64,000 bases of DNA from Bacterioplanoides sp. SCSIO 12839 (GCF_024397975.1 NZ_CP073745.1:1824501-1888500); one strand, 5' to 3'. Positions 56,040-64,000 are shown, counted from the stretch's first letter. The notes: a model not told the origin generated them from the sequence alone. Made by a program: numbers and translations.

Positions 56040-58976
56040 ATGAAACTACAAAAAACAATGCTTGCTGCATCATTGCTTGGGCTGGTGGGGTTTGCTCAGA
56101 TCAGCACGGCGCACAATGATGGTGGCTACAGCCATGACTCCGGAGCGGTTGCTAATAACGTTGACTGGATGAGCCGTTTATCGGGTAACCTGAAAGTGAG
56201 TGAAATCAACCTGCCAGGCACTCATGACACGATGTCGATTAAATCCGGCGACATCTGGCAAAACCAAACGATGACTTTACGTCAGCAGTTGGATTCAGGT
56301 GTTCGGGTATTCGATATGCGTACCCGTCATATCAACGACACCTTTCGTATGCATCACGGCATTATCGCTCAGGACACCTACTTTGATGATGTATTAAAAG
56401 ATATTGATGGTTTCCTTGAAGCCCATCCAACGGAAACGGTCCTGTTTCGTTTGCGCTCAGAACATACTCCTGAAAACAATACCCGTAGCTATGCAGAAAC
56501 ACTTGAAGAATATCTGGCTGAGCATGGCGGTAAGCGTTGGGTTCCAACTAACAATAATCCAACACTGAACGAAATCCGTGGCAAATTCGTGATTTTGCAA
56601 GAATTCAGTGGTGGTACTTACGGTTTGTCGTATGGCGCTATTGATAAGCAAGATGACTATAAATTAGACACGAATTGGGATTTATACGACAAGTGGATAG
56701 CCGTTAAAGACCATATGGAAAAGTCTGAATCCGGTAGTCGCGATACTCTGTACATGAATTATCTGAGTGGCGCAGGTGGCTCATTCCCTTATTTTGTCGC
56801 CAGTGGGCACTCAAGCCCCGACACGTCTGCCCCAAGGTTGGCTACAGGGTTAACCACACCGGGCTGGGCGAATTCGTATCCAGATTTTCCGCGCACCAGC
56901 TGCTTTATTGGTATTTGTACTATTTCGTTTGAAGGTACCAATACCCTGACGGCTGATTATATCGCTAATGGTCAGGCTGGCTTTGTTGGCATGGTGATGG
57001 CTGATTTTCCCGGGAAAAAATTAATTGAAAACGTTATCAACATGAATGACCTGAGCGGCTATACCTATAAGGAATTTAACTGGGGTAGCGGAACGGACGA
57101 AAATACTCGCTTATGTAATGGTAGTAGTGCTTGTGTTGAGGGGGATGCTTTTACTGACAACGCACCTGCCAGAAAAGACAAGCTGACTGTTGTTAGCTAC
57201 AACGTTAAGCGACCTTCCGCTGCGAATATCCAAAACCAGATTGAGTGGCTGAAGGATAAATATGGTGCGCAGGGCCCAGACGTTATTTTATTGAGCGAAA
57301 CCCAGCGCGGTGCTTCTTGCGGTGCGGGTCGCAACACCGCCCGTGAGTACGCAAAAGCTTTCAATGGTTATTATGTGAATGCTAATGAAGATGGCCCGAG
57401 CTCTAGCTGTCAGACAGGCAATGCGATTGTTTCCCGCTACCCGATGGGGAATGTCGGTATGATCCGCTTTAATGCCCAATCGGATGGTAGTTGGTCGAAT
57501 AACCCTCAGGCTGGGCGTAATGCCGTTTATGCGGATATTAATGTTGGTGGCGATGTGGTGCATGTATATTCCATACACACGCATCATAGCTTTGGCATTG
57601 AGGGCGATTCTATCCGTAAGAAGCAACACGCTGAGATGGTGCAGCATGCGGAAGGTAAGCCTTATAGCAAAGTTCTGGGTGGCGATTTTAATGCCATTGG
57701 CCATGTGTTTGCAGATCCAATTGGCCTGCACGATATTTCACTCAATCCTGTATTTGATAAAGGTTACGCCGATGCTCACGATAGCCTGTCGACTTCTGGG
57801 CGAATCACATCAGAAGCAGGATTGCTGGACGGTGACTGGACCCTGATTCTGGACTTTATTTTTGCTAAAGATGGCAGTACGTCGAATGCTGGATTGTGTA
57901 CCAGTGATTATTGTCGCAACAGTGACGTAATGTCTGACCATGTTCCTATCTGGGCTGATATCAGCTTCGCAGGAAATGGAGCTGCGCTTTCTGCTATAAA
58001 GATTAATGAGATGAAATCTGGAGATCGCTTCTCATTTAAACTGGCGACTAAGATAGGCTCATCCACTTGTAAGATGGAATGGGATGGCGGTGAATCAAAT
58101 GGCGAGCGTAATGCTAAATTTGACTGTAACTCAGCGGGTGATGAACTGACATTTGTTGTGAATGCCGACCCCTGGGTCGATCATAATGGTTATCAGGCAA
58201 CTCGTGGCTACATTTTAACCCTGGATGGAACGTGTGGTCTGGAGTGGGATGGAAGTCTGCAAGATGATAATGAGCGCAACGCGAAATGGGATTGTAGCAG
58301 TGGTAAGGATGAAGTTTACCTCACCAGTCATGCCGATGGCGGCCTGGATGACGTTATCATTACGACGGTGAGCAATATCTGCGGCCTGCAATGGGAAGGT
58401 GGTTCGGGTGTTGAACGTGATGCCAAGTTTGATTGCGACCCATCCTGGGACACATTCAGCATGGTTGAGCTGCGCCCGGAAGCCATTACCCCAGCTACCA
58501 TGCAGCAAGGTGATACTTATGGCATGACAATTCACTCCGTGGTTGATCATTGCGGACTTGAATGGGGAGGCTTTATTGCTGAGCCTGAACGTATTGCTAA
58601 GTTTGATTGCAGTGGCAGTGCTGATCCGGTTCAGTTTATTGCAACAGATAGTCCGGTCGACAACGGAAACGGCACCACCTCGGTCAGTGGTAAGCTGTAT
58701 TCTCATGGTGGTTCTTGCGGTTTAGAGTGGGGTGGGGTCACCAGCGGCTCTGATCGAAAAGCTAAGTGGGATTGTGCGGGTAATGCTGACCCACTGGTGA
58801 TAACCACCAAAGCGGATTCTAACGATGTTTATATTCATGCAAGTAATGGATGTGGCCTGGAGTGGAGTTTGACGTCTGTGAATAACGAGCGAGAAGCCAA
58901 ATGGGACTGTAATGGCAGTGTTGGTGACAGTTCGAATGCAGACAGCTTAACGCTCTCTGGTGTGACTAAGCAGTAA
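56040..58976 (+). CDS. Secreted fusion of PI-PLC X domain, EEP phosphodiesterase and cysteine repeats
   Basis: A 978-residue exported protein. The open frame begins at 55968, but the signal peptide MKLQKTMLAASLLGLVGFAQ starts at 56040 after GAGAG. Residues about 40-345 are a bacterial PI-PLC X barrel with H62/D63 (LPGTHDT), D92/R94 (FDMRTR) and H105/H106 (RMHHG). Residues about 380-643 are an EEP-fold phosphodiesterase with VVSYNVK, E420 (LLSETQ), H513 (SIHTHH), D549/N551 (GGDFNA) and D633/H634 (MSDHVP), the sphingomyelinase/DNase-I type. Six cysteine-paired repeats fill 652-976. Two different lipid or nucleic-acid hydrolases are thus joined to a binding module. Confidence 0.85.
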   Translation: MKLQKTMLAASLLGLVGFAQISTAHNDGGYSHDSGAVANNVDWMSRLSGNLKVSEINLPGTHDTMSIKSGDIWQNQTMTLRQQLDSGVRVFDMRTRHINDTFRMHHGIIAQDTYFDDVLKDIDGFLEAHPTETVLFRLRSEHTPENNTRSYAETLEEYLAEHGGKRWVPTNNNPTLNEIRGKFVILQEFSGGTYGLSYGAIDKQDDYKLDTNWDLYDKWIAVKDHMEKSESGSRDTLYMNYLSGAGGSFPYFVASGHSSPDTSAPRLATGLTTPGWANSYPDFPRTSCFIGICTISFEGTNTLTADYIANGQAGFVGMVMADFPGKKLIENVINMNDLSGYTYKEFNWGSGTDENTRLCNGSSACVEGDAFTDNAPARKDKLTVVSYNVKRPSAANIQNQIEWLKDKYGAQGPDVILLSETQRGASCGAGRNTAREYAKAFNGYYVNANEDGPSSSCQTGNAIVSRYPMGNVGMIRFNAQSDGSWSNNPQAGRNAVYADINVGGDVVHVYSIHTHHSFGIEGDSIRKKQHAEMVQHAEGKPYSKVLGGDFNAIGHVFADPIGLHDISLNPVFDKGYADAHDSLSTSGRITSEAGLLDGDWTLILDFIFAKDGSTSNAGLCTSDYCRNSDVMSDHVPIWADISFAGNGAALSAIKINEMKSGDRFSFKLATKIGSSTCKMEWDGGESNGERNAKFDCNSAGDELTFVVNADPWVDHNGYQATRGYILTLDGTCGLEWDGSLQDDNERNAKWDCSSGKDEVYLTSHADGGLDDVIITTVSNICGLQWEGGSGVERDAKFDCDPSWDTFSMVELRPEAITPATMQQGDTYGMTIHSVVDHCGLEWGGFIAEPERIAKFDCSGSADPVQFIATDSPVDNGNGTTSVSGKLYSHGGSCGLEWGGVTSGSDRKAKWDCAGNADPLVITTKADSNDVYIHASNGCGLEWSLTSVNNEREAKWDCNGSVGDSSNADSLTLSGVTKQ
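57993..58967 (+). repeat. Six-copy cysteine-paired repeat block in the second phospholipase
   Basis: Six units with cysteine pairs C677-C696, C732-C752, C781-C799, C838-C857, C893-C912 and C938-C957. Every unit has Trp four residues after the first Cys and the string AK[FW]DC at the second. Unit starts are spaced 55, 49, 57, 55 and 45 residues, and a GD-[RT]-[FY] strand opens units 1 and 4, so the block reads as two sets of three, equal in layout to the single set in the preceding gene. Confidence 0.85.
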
Positions 58977-58988
58977 ACGACCTGTGTT

Positions 58989-59020
58989 GTGAAAGTGGTA
59001 TCAACCGATGCCACTTTCAC
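58989..59020 (+). terminator. Hairpin after the second phospholipase gene
   Basis: GTGAAAGTGG (58989-58998) pairs with CCACTTTCAC (59011-59020) over a 12-base loop, 13 bases after the stop codon and just before the convergent thioesterase gene. No clear T tract follows, so efficiency is uncertain. Confidence 0.5.
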
Positions 59021-59044
59021 TCACGCTTTAATCAAAACTGCGTG

Positions 59045-59503
59045 TTAAGCGGGTTCGGCCTCAAGGGTATCGGCGTACGTCGTTTTGAAAATCTCCGGCA
59101 TCCGGGCAGGGCGGCCATTCTCCAGATTGGTGCAGATGTAATCAGTTTTGGCGCGCAGGATGGTTTTCTGATCGCTTAAGCGCACCACCTGAAATACCCG
59201 GCTGGCGCGCAGCTTGCCATCGTTATTGATCAGCCAGACAAACACCACAACCTTATCGTTAAGATACGCCGACGATAAATAATCAATCTCATGGCGAACC
59301 ACGGCCATGCCGCGTTTTAATTCCATACAGGCATGTTCGGTTAATCCCACGCTGCGGGTGTGCTCCCATACAGTAGCGTCCAGCCATTGCAGATACACCG
59401 CGTTATTAACGTGACCAAAGCCATCGATCTCTTGAGCCTTTACCGTAAAGCACTTACCAAAAGCGTTAGGATGTTCGGCTAATTGCAGAATGTCAGCGTC
59501 CAT
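59045..59503 (-). CDS. Acyl-CoA thioesterase, 4HBT hot-dog family
   Basis: A 152-residue hot-dog-fold thioesterase. The open frame starts at 59557; the ATG at 59503 gives a normal length, and the upstream part is hydrophobic and unrelated. The family motif is in QEIDGFGHVNNAVYLQWLDA (the D-x-x-G-H-V-N-N active-site strand-helix), followed by MAVVRHEIDYLSSAYLNDKV. Such enzymes hydrolyse acyl-CoA thioesters; substrate length is unknown. It converges on the phospholipase gene. Confidence 0.88.
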   Translation of the reverse strand: MDADILQLAEHPNAFGKCFTVKAQEIDGFGHVNNAVYLQWLDATVWEHTRSVGLTEHACMELKRGMAVVRHEIDYLSSAYLNDKVVVFVWLINNDGKLRASRVFQVVRLSDQKTILRAKTDYICTNLENGRPARMPEIFKTTYADTLEAEPA

Positions 59504-59709
59504 GATGTCTCTTATACTCAGAATAGGTGGTGCAGGAATGTAGCACGCCAACAGCAAGATTTGATTCTCTTAAAATGTAAGAAAAGGAATGACTGAGTTG
59601 AATTAAACGCAAAGCTGGCATTGAGTGTGGTGGGGTGTGACGTATGATGTATTCAAACTCTGATGCTTCGGCGCTGAGTCTGTAATGGTGGCAGGAGGGC
59701 ATAACAACA

Positions 59710-60507
59710 ATGGATTGTGTGAAACACCCCCGGCGCTGGTGGTTCAGCCTCGTCTGGTTGGTTGTGACCGGCGTTCTATTAACGCCTTATAGCCAGGCAA
59801 AGAGTTGCGACTCCGTTATTATTAACGGCTCCGATGTCTGGAAGCCGGTCTCCTATCGGCAAGAAGGCTTATTGGTCGGTATCGTTCCCGACATTCTGAT
59901 TCGCACTTTAGCGCAAATGGGTCACGCGGTTGACGTTGCACCACCGCAACCCTGGAAGCGCCTGCTTGAAAGTGTTGCCAAAGGAAAAATCGATGTTGTC
60001 TCGGGTGCTTATGGCAATGCCCAACGTGCAAAAACCTACCTCTATAGTGATGTGATTTTTCAGGATGAAGTTCGGGTTTTTGTCCGTAAAGGCCGCGAAT
60101 TTCCATTTCAATCGCTTGATGATCTGGTCGGCAAAGCGGGTGCGATTCCGCTGGGAGCGTCGTATGGTGAAGCGTTTGACGCGTTCGCCAAAGAGCACTT
60201 ACTGCTGTTTGAACCGGGCAGCTATTCCGCCATGTTTCAGATGTTAAACCGCGGCCGTATCGATTTTATTGTGCTGGCGTACTTCGATGGCCTTGCGGAA
60301 GTTCAGCGCAGTGAGCTGTCTGATGTGATTTCGATATTGCCACAGCCGGTGGTGATCAACGATGTGTACGCACTGTTCTCAAAAACATCGCCTTGTTCGG
60401 CGGTGCTGCCTGAATTTAATCGTCGGCTGAAAGTGCTCAAAAAGAGTGGTGAATGGCAGCGAATCATTGAGACTCATATCCGTGCCGCAATTATTGAGTC
60501 GCCTTAG
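59710..60507 (+). CDS. Periplasmic solute-binding protein, family 3
   Basis: A 265-residue exported protein with a signal peptide (WWFSLVWLVVTGVLLTPYSQ) and an SBP_bac_3 fold: WKPVSYRQEGLLVGIVPDIL, VSGAYGNAQRAKTYLYSDVI, PLGASYGEAFDAFAKEHLLL and RRLKVLKKSGEWQRIIETHI. AGGAGG lies 12 bases upstream of the ATG, farther than ideal. Like the binding protein at 52.6 kb it has no transporter genes beside it. Confidence 0.86.
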   Translation: MDCVKHPRRWWFSLVWLVVTGVLLTPYSQAKSCDSVIINGSDVWKPVSYRQEGLLVGIVPDILIRTLAQMGHAVDVAPPQPWKRLLESVAKGKIDVVSGAYGNAQRAKTYLYSDVIFQDEVRVFVRKGREFPFQSLDDLVGKAGAIPLGASYGEAFDAFAKEHLLLFEPGSYSAMFQMLNRGRIDFIVLAYFDGLAEVQRSELSDVISILPQPVVINDVYALFSKTSPCSAVLPEFNRRLKVLKKSGEWQRIIETHIRAAIIESP

Positions 60508-60531
60508 AGCAACAATGATTGCTGCGAAAAC

Positions 60532-60560
60532 TAAAAAGCCGCTCACTGAGCGGCTTTTTA
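60532..60560. terminator. Bidirectional terminator between binding protein and MAPEG genes
   Basis: TAAAAAGCCGCTCA (60532-60545) and TGAGCGGCTTTTTA (60547-60560) are exact inverse complements around a single C, giving a GC-rich stem with A/T tails on both sides. It serves the two convergent genes. Confidence 0.9.
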
Positions 60561-60572
60561 GTGTCGGAATAT

Positions 60573-60965
60573 TCAGTTGAGCAACGGCGCAACCACCATG
60601 GCGCAACTGCTCACAAAGGCGATGCCCCAGCTGAGGCTTCGCATCAGATGAATATTGGCCCAATAACACACGGTGTATAACACGCGCCCAATAATAAACA
60701 GGATGCAGCAGGCATTAATCAGCGACGCGCTTGCTTCAAAATGCAGTGCGCAAAATAAACCTGCAATGAATACCGGCAGCGCTTCCAGGCTGTTCAGGTG
60801 TGCAGATAACGCACGTTTTCCTAAACCAGTGAGTTGTGCCTGCTGATCGCGTGGGTAGCGGTTGTCGTAACCGCCTTGTTGGCGATTCATGGCAATCGAA
60901 ACAGGAATTTTGGTGATGATGATCGACAGGATGGCGAACAGTACAGTGAGAATTGGCAGAGTCAT
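60573..60965 (-). CDS. MAPEG family membrane protein
   Basis: A 130-residue four-helix membrane protein of the MAPEG family (membrane-associated eicosanoid/glutathione metabolism proteins). It has a first helix PILTVLFAILSIIITKIPVS, the loop QAQLTGLGKRALSAHLNSLE matching the family R-x-x-x-A-x-x-N-x-x-E region, and later helices with RVLYTVCYWANIHLMRSLSW. Bacterial members are mostly uncharacterised; glutathione-dependent activity is possible only by analogy. Confidence 0.85.
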   Translation of the reverse strand: MTLPILTVLFAILSIIITKIPVSIAMNRQQGGYDNRYPRDQQAQLTGLGKRALSAHLNSLEALPVFIAGLFCALHFEASASLINACCILFIIGRVLYTVCYWANIHLMRSLSWGIAFVSSCAMVVAPLLN

Positions 60966-61498
60966 GTTTTGGCCTGTTAGTGAGAATGAAGCGTTATTGT
61001 GTCGTTAGTGCTGGTGTTGTTAAAGGGGGAATTAGGTGTCAGAGAAGATTGGTATGTTCCGTTACTTTGACCAGTTGTGCTTGCTTTGATGTTGGTCACT
61101 GTTTTATTGATACAAAACTTTGGTAGTATCGAGGTCAATATTGAATGAGTCTGCCAAGGTTGTACTGCTCTTGAGGTTGGAGAGGAGAGGTGGACAGGGA
61201 ATAACAAGGATCTCGTGTGATGGTCACACTACTTACCTCTATTAAGCGGGTAGCCTCTATTGGGGGGCGAGCCTGTGTTCTGTATTTGATGATCTTCAAA
61301 TACAGGCTAATTCCTCAATCCAAGTTAATCGTGTTTCGATGATTTATTTCCTTAGAGCAACGTAGGAAAGTAATCGGAATTACGCAATTTCGGGCGTGCT
61401 TTAGAGTGGGGGAAGGATGATCGTAACATTAAACGCTATGCGCCAAAATTAGTTTTGCCTTTCATTATCGCGAAAAGATCTCGCTAAGGAAATATTGA
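60966..61498. other. 533-base non-coding stretch before the AT-rich defence-like gene
   Basis: No gene is supported here. Two inverted repeats stand out: GTGTGA/TCACAC around TGG (61215-61229), operator-like, and CTGTATTTGA/TCAAATACAG over six bases (61280-61305). The first could be a regulator site and the second a hairpin. The stretch marks the change from the GC-moderate chromosome to the AT-rich gene. I saw no tRNA gene or direct repeat that would prove an integration site. Confidence 0.5.
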
Positions 61499-63442
61499 AT
61501 GATAGTTGGAGTATTGATTAGAAGCTTTAAAGTCTATAGTGGATGGTCATATGTGCCAATTAGTCGCGGTGATAACTTTACTTCGATTATTGGTGATAAT
61601 GGAGTTGGAAAAAGCTCAATCCTTGAAGCGCTTGACTTGTTTTTTAACCGACACGTCCATAATTGGAATTACAATCATACATCTTTAAAAAGTGGGTTAG
61701 ATAAGTCACCACCAGAAGTTTGTCCAATCTTCCTCATCGAAAAGAGGAAGATCAATCACAGAACCAATACGTATAAGAGCCTGGAGCGTTTAAATGAGTT
61801 GCTTTGGAAATTAGATGTTCATGATTACAATCCAACATTTCATAAATTGCTCAGTCCAATGGTTTCTCATGTGAGTCACTTGAAGGAAGCAGGGTTTTCC
61901 AGCTCAAGATTTTTTTTATTCCCTTGTGGGGTAAGAAAGATTAAGGGGCAGACAGAGTTTTCAATGGCTTTTTTTGATAACTCTCCATATTGGAATGATT
62001 TGGAGGAAGACGACGGTGAAGGAAGCCAAGAAAGTTATAGTCTAAATGACGTTCTCACTGATGCGATTTCTCACGTAAGGGAAAATATAGAGTATATATA
62101 CATTCCATCCGAACTGGACTATCAGCAGTATACTAAGATTGAGGGCAGTACAATTCAGGCCTTGATGGGGACGACAGTCGATAACATTATTAAGGATCTG
62201 ATTGACGATGGAGTATTAAAGGGAATTAATAAAGGGTTAGATGAGTTTCTTAAGGAAATAGAGGTATATTTGAGTAAGTACCAGTATAAGAAGCCGTCTG
62301 TGTATCAGACGAGATTTAACCTATCTCACTTATCCTCAAAAATTATTGAAACATACTTTGATTCAAAAGTTCTAAATTTGAAATCTGGTTCCGCGTCAAC
62401 TCCAATTTATGATTGTAGCTCAGGTGAGAAACGTCGAGCTATTATTGATTTGGCTGAGGCCTTTATACTAAAAGCAAGAAAGGATCCTAGTGGAAAAAAG
62501 GTAGTATTAGCAATTGATGAGCCTGAAGTTTCATTGCACATGTCTGCTTGTTTTGATCAGTTTTCGAAAATTGAGGGGATATCAAAAAGTGGAGTTCAGA
62601 CGATTGTATCAAGCCACTGGTACGGATATTTACCATCGGTTTCTGCCGGTGGTGCAGTATATATTGCGGATTCAAAGTCTGGGAGGAGCTCTAGCTATAT
62701 CGATTTAAAGAGATATAGAGAAGATATTAAAGAGCTGCGAAAATCTACTAGCGGAGCTTTGCCCTCTAATATTGAGCTAAAGACAATAAATGATACTGTT
62801 CAATCGGTAATTTCCACGATTGTCTATTCAAATATGAAGTGGATTATTTGTGAGGGAGCATCAGATAGAATATACCTTGATCATTTTTTCTCTGATCATG
62901 AAGATGTTCGAATTGTTTCTGTTGGCGGCAGTAAATACGTAAAACAGTTCTATGAATACTTGTATTTGGCTCTGGAGGATGAGCGTCAGAGTATTGTTGG
63001 TCGAGTGTTTCTTTTAGTTGATACTGATGAAAGTTTTGAAAAGTACACTGCAAAGGAGTCGATAAAACAAATAGTAATTAAGCGACTTCAGAACTACGAT
63101 GACGAATATATTACGAGATTGGAAAAAACTTCAGATACTAAGAGTACTCTTCCTACAGAAATCGAAGATGTGTTAGATCCTAAGGTATTTCTAGAAACAC
63201 TAAAGACTTATAGTAGTGAAAATGATGATGTGAAAAACATACTGTCAGCTCCAGAAATTACTACTGCATCAGCATCTGGTTTTGCTCTGGACTGGAGAGT
63301 GTCTGAACGAAAACAACTAGAGAAGTTCTTTTCATCCCCCCAAATTAAGTGTGAGTTTGCGGAGCGATATATATCGATATGTCAAAAAGAGCCCTTAGGG
63401 TGGGTTGAAGATATATGGGAGTTTCTTAAAGCTGGGGGTTGA
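61499..63442 (+). CDS. OLD-like ATPase fused to a TOPRIM domain, probable phage defence protein
   Basis: A 647-residue protein. The N-terminal ABC-type ATPase has Walker A in IIGDNGVGKSSILEALDLFF, the signature CSSGEKRRAIIDLAEAF, Walker B LAIDEPEVSLHM and the H-loop in IVSSHWYGYL. A TOPRIM-like nuclease domain follows: glutamate in WIICEGASDRIYLDHFF and DxD in VFLLVDTDESF. This is the OLD-family plan also seen in GajA; the EGASD form and single fused gene also recall AriA plus AriB (DUF4435) of PARIS. No partner gene is next to it. AAGGA lies eight bases before the ATG. Base composition is strongly AT-rich, with many ATA and AGA codons, unlike its neighbours, which indicates transfer. Confidence 0.78.
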   Translation: MIVGVLIRSFKVYSGWSYVPISRGDNFTSIIGDNGVGKSSILEALDLFFNRHVHNWNYNHTSLKSGLDKSPPEVCPIFLIEKRKINHRTNTYKSLERLNELLWKLDVHDYNPTFHKLLSPMVSHVSHLKEAGFSSSRFFLFPCGVRKIKGQTEFSMAFFDNSPYWNDLEEDDGEGSQESYSLNDVLTDAISHVRENIEYIYIPSELDYQQYTKIEGSTIQALMGTTVDNIIKDLIDDGVLKGINKGLDEFLKEIEVYLSKYQYKKPSVYQTRFNLSHLSSKIIETYFDSKVLNLKSGSASTPIYDCSSGEKRRAIIDLAEAFILKARKDPSGKKVVLAIDEPEVSLHMSACFDQFSKIEGISKSGVQTIVSSHWYGYLPSVSAGGAVYIADSKSGRSSSYIDLKRYREDIKELRKSTSGALPSNIELKTINDTVQSVISTIVYSNMKWIICEGASDRIYLDHFFSDHEDVRIVSVGGSKYVKQFYEYLYLALEDERQSIVGRVFLLVDTDESFEKYTAKESIKQIVIKRLQNYDDEYITRLEKTSDTKSTLPTEIEDVLDPKVFLETLKTYSSENDDVKNILSAPEITTASASGFALDWRVSERKQLEKFFSSPQIKCEFAERYISICQKEPLGWVEDIWEFLKAGG

Positions 63443-63582
63443 TTCTTGTGACCGCTATGGATGGAATTATGTAGTTAGGAGTAGTGTTTTATTTGGGTGG
63501 TCCCTTGTGTCGTAAACTGCTCCCCCCTACAATGCCACTCGTTTTTACACTATCCCATTACCTTAAACTCTAGGTTGTAACG

Positions 63583-63822
63583 ATGAGCGACAAGCCAGCA
63601 CTGCCAGACCACCTGTCTGTTAACCCTAAAAGCAAGTTCTACGCAGAAGAGTTCTTCGAGTACGACGTAGGCATCCGCCTGAACGGCAAAGAGCGCACGA
63701 ACGTCGAAGAATACTGCATCAGCGAAGGCTGGATTAAAGTGTCTTCGCCTACCGCTAAGGATCGTTTTGGCAACCCAATGCTGATGAAGCTGAAGGGCGA
63801 AGTAGAAGCCTTCTACAAATAA
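63583..63822 (+). CDS. DUF3297 family protein
   Basis: A 79-residue conserved protein of unknown function, recognised by DKPALPDHLSVNPKSKFY, VGIRLNGKERTNVEEYCISE and the end LMKLKGEVEAFYK. Base composition returns to the chromosomal norm, so it marks the right edge of the AT-rich insert. It is followed by a strong terminator. Confidence 0.9.
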   Translation: MSDKPALPDHLSVNPKSKFYAEEFFEYDVGIRLNGKERTNVEEYCISEGWIKVSSPTAKDRFGNPMLMKLKGEVEAFYK

Positions 63823-63867
63823 GCATTTCGCCAAATCGCATCCCTCATAAACTTTGCTGGGGTGCAG

Positions 63868-63916
63868 GCAATAAAAAAACCGCGCAGCTTGTAAAAACTG
63901 CGCGGTTTTTTATTGC
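63868..63916. terminator. Bidirectional terminator after the DUF3297 gene
   Basis: GCAATAAAAAAACCGCGCAG (63868-63887) pairs with CTGCGCGGTTTTTTATTGC (63898-63916) with a single-base bulge, giving A and T tracts on both strands. It serves DUF3297 and the convergent partial gene. Confidence 0.92.
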
Positions 63917-63934
63917 TCGTCAGAAGCCCGTAAA

Positions 63935-64000
63935 CTAGATGCGGAACTTCAGCAGGGTATTAACCGCATTTTTAAACAGCGAACCGTACGGTGGCGACAG
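63935..64000 (-). CDS. C-terminal end of an unidentified minus-strand gene
   Basis: The reverse strand reads SPPYGSLFKNAVNTLLKFRI and then TAG at 63935-63937, open to the window edge (21 residues). It lies directly beyond a bidirectional terminator, as a true gene end would. The fragment is too short to identify. Confidence 0.55.
   Translation of the reverse strand: MSPPYGSLFKNAVNTLLKFRI

Noticed and set aside
60977-61207. 76-residue minus-strand frame upstream of the MAPEG gene
   Set aside because: Ser/Thr/Asn-rich composition without ribosome site or family features.

Overview
The window is a chromosomal segment of a marine-type gammaproteobacterium. The core gene order from rluC through HAD phosphatase, S49 peptidase, yceD, rpmF, plsX, fabD, fabG, acpP, fabF, pabC, mltG, tmk, holB and pilZ is that of Pseudomonas and the Oceanospirillales, with no fabH between plsX and fabD. 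A TtpC/ExbB2/ExbD2/TonB2 system, an NhaD antiporter and moderate base composition point to the Oceanospirillales side rather than Pseudomonas. The assignment to family is an inference.

Layout. 1-4.1 kb: truncated AroF-type DAHP synthase, DUF72 protein, a tiny HTH protein, and a TauE/SafE exporter divergent from cysB. 4.1-8.6 kb: rne and rluC, divergent around a 635-bp leader region. 8.6-19.7 kb: a compact fatty-acid, cell-wall and replication cluster with many overlaps and a near-consensus promoter at the start of yceD. 19.8-29.1 kb: class V aminotransferase, M16 protease, then a six-gene TonB2-type energy-transduction operon. 29.1-36.5 kb: tandem lipid A acyltransferases, LysR/FMN reductase pair, ChrA chromate transporter, DCC and HTTM proteins. 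36.5-44.4 kb: a HAMP-GAF membrane protein, two tandem DUF6351-like secreted hydrolases, CreA and TrhO. 44.5-59 kb: an accessory stretch rich in exported proteins (sphingomyelinase C, a ClpP-like/RTX-like lipoprotein, two PI-PLC-type enzymes, solute-binding proteins), interleaved with an SDR, NhaD and an RstBA-like two-component system. 59-64 kb: thioesterase, binding protein, MAPEG protein, an AT-rich ATPase-TOPRIM gene that looks like imported phage defence, DUF3297, and the tail of a minus-strand gene.

The most unusual material is the pair of secreted phospholipases at 53.6-59.0 kb. Both carry a cysteine-paired, tryptophan-containing repeat (three copies in the first, six in the second). 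The spacing groups the repeats in threes, which suggests a disulfide-stapled beta-trefoil-like binding domain that I do not recognise from known families. The second enzyme also fuses a PI-PLC X barrel to a sphingomyelinase/DNase-I-type (EEP) domain. With the sphingomyelinase at 44.5 kb, which ends in its own predicted trefoil, the region looks like a set of secreted membrane-lipid hydrolases. Functions here rest on motif reading only; no database search was run.
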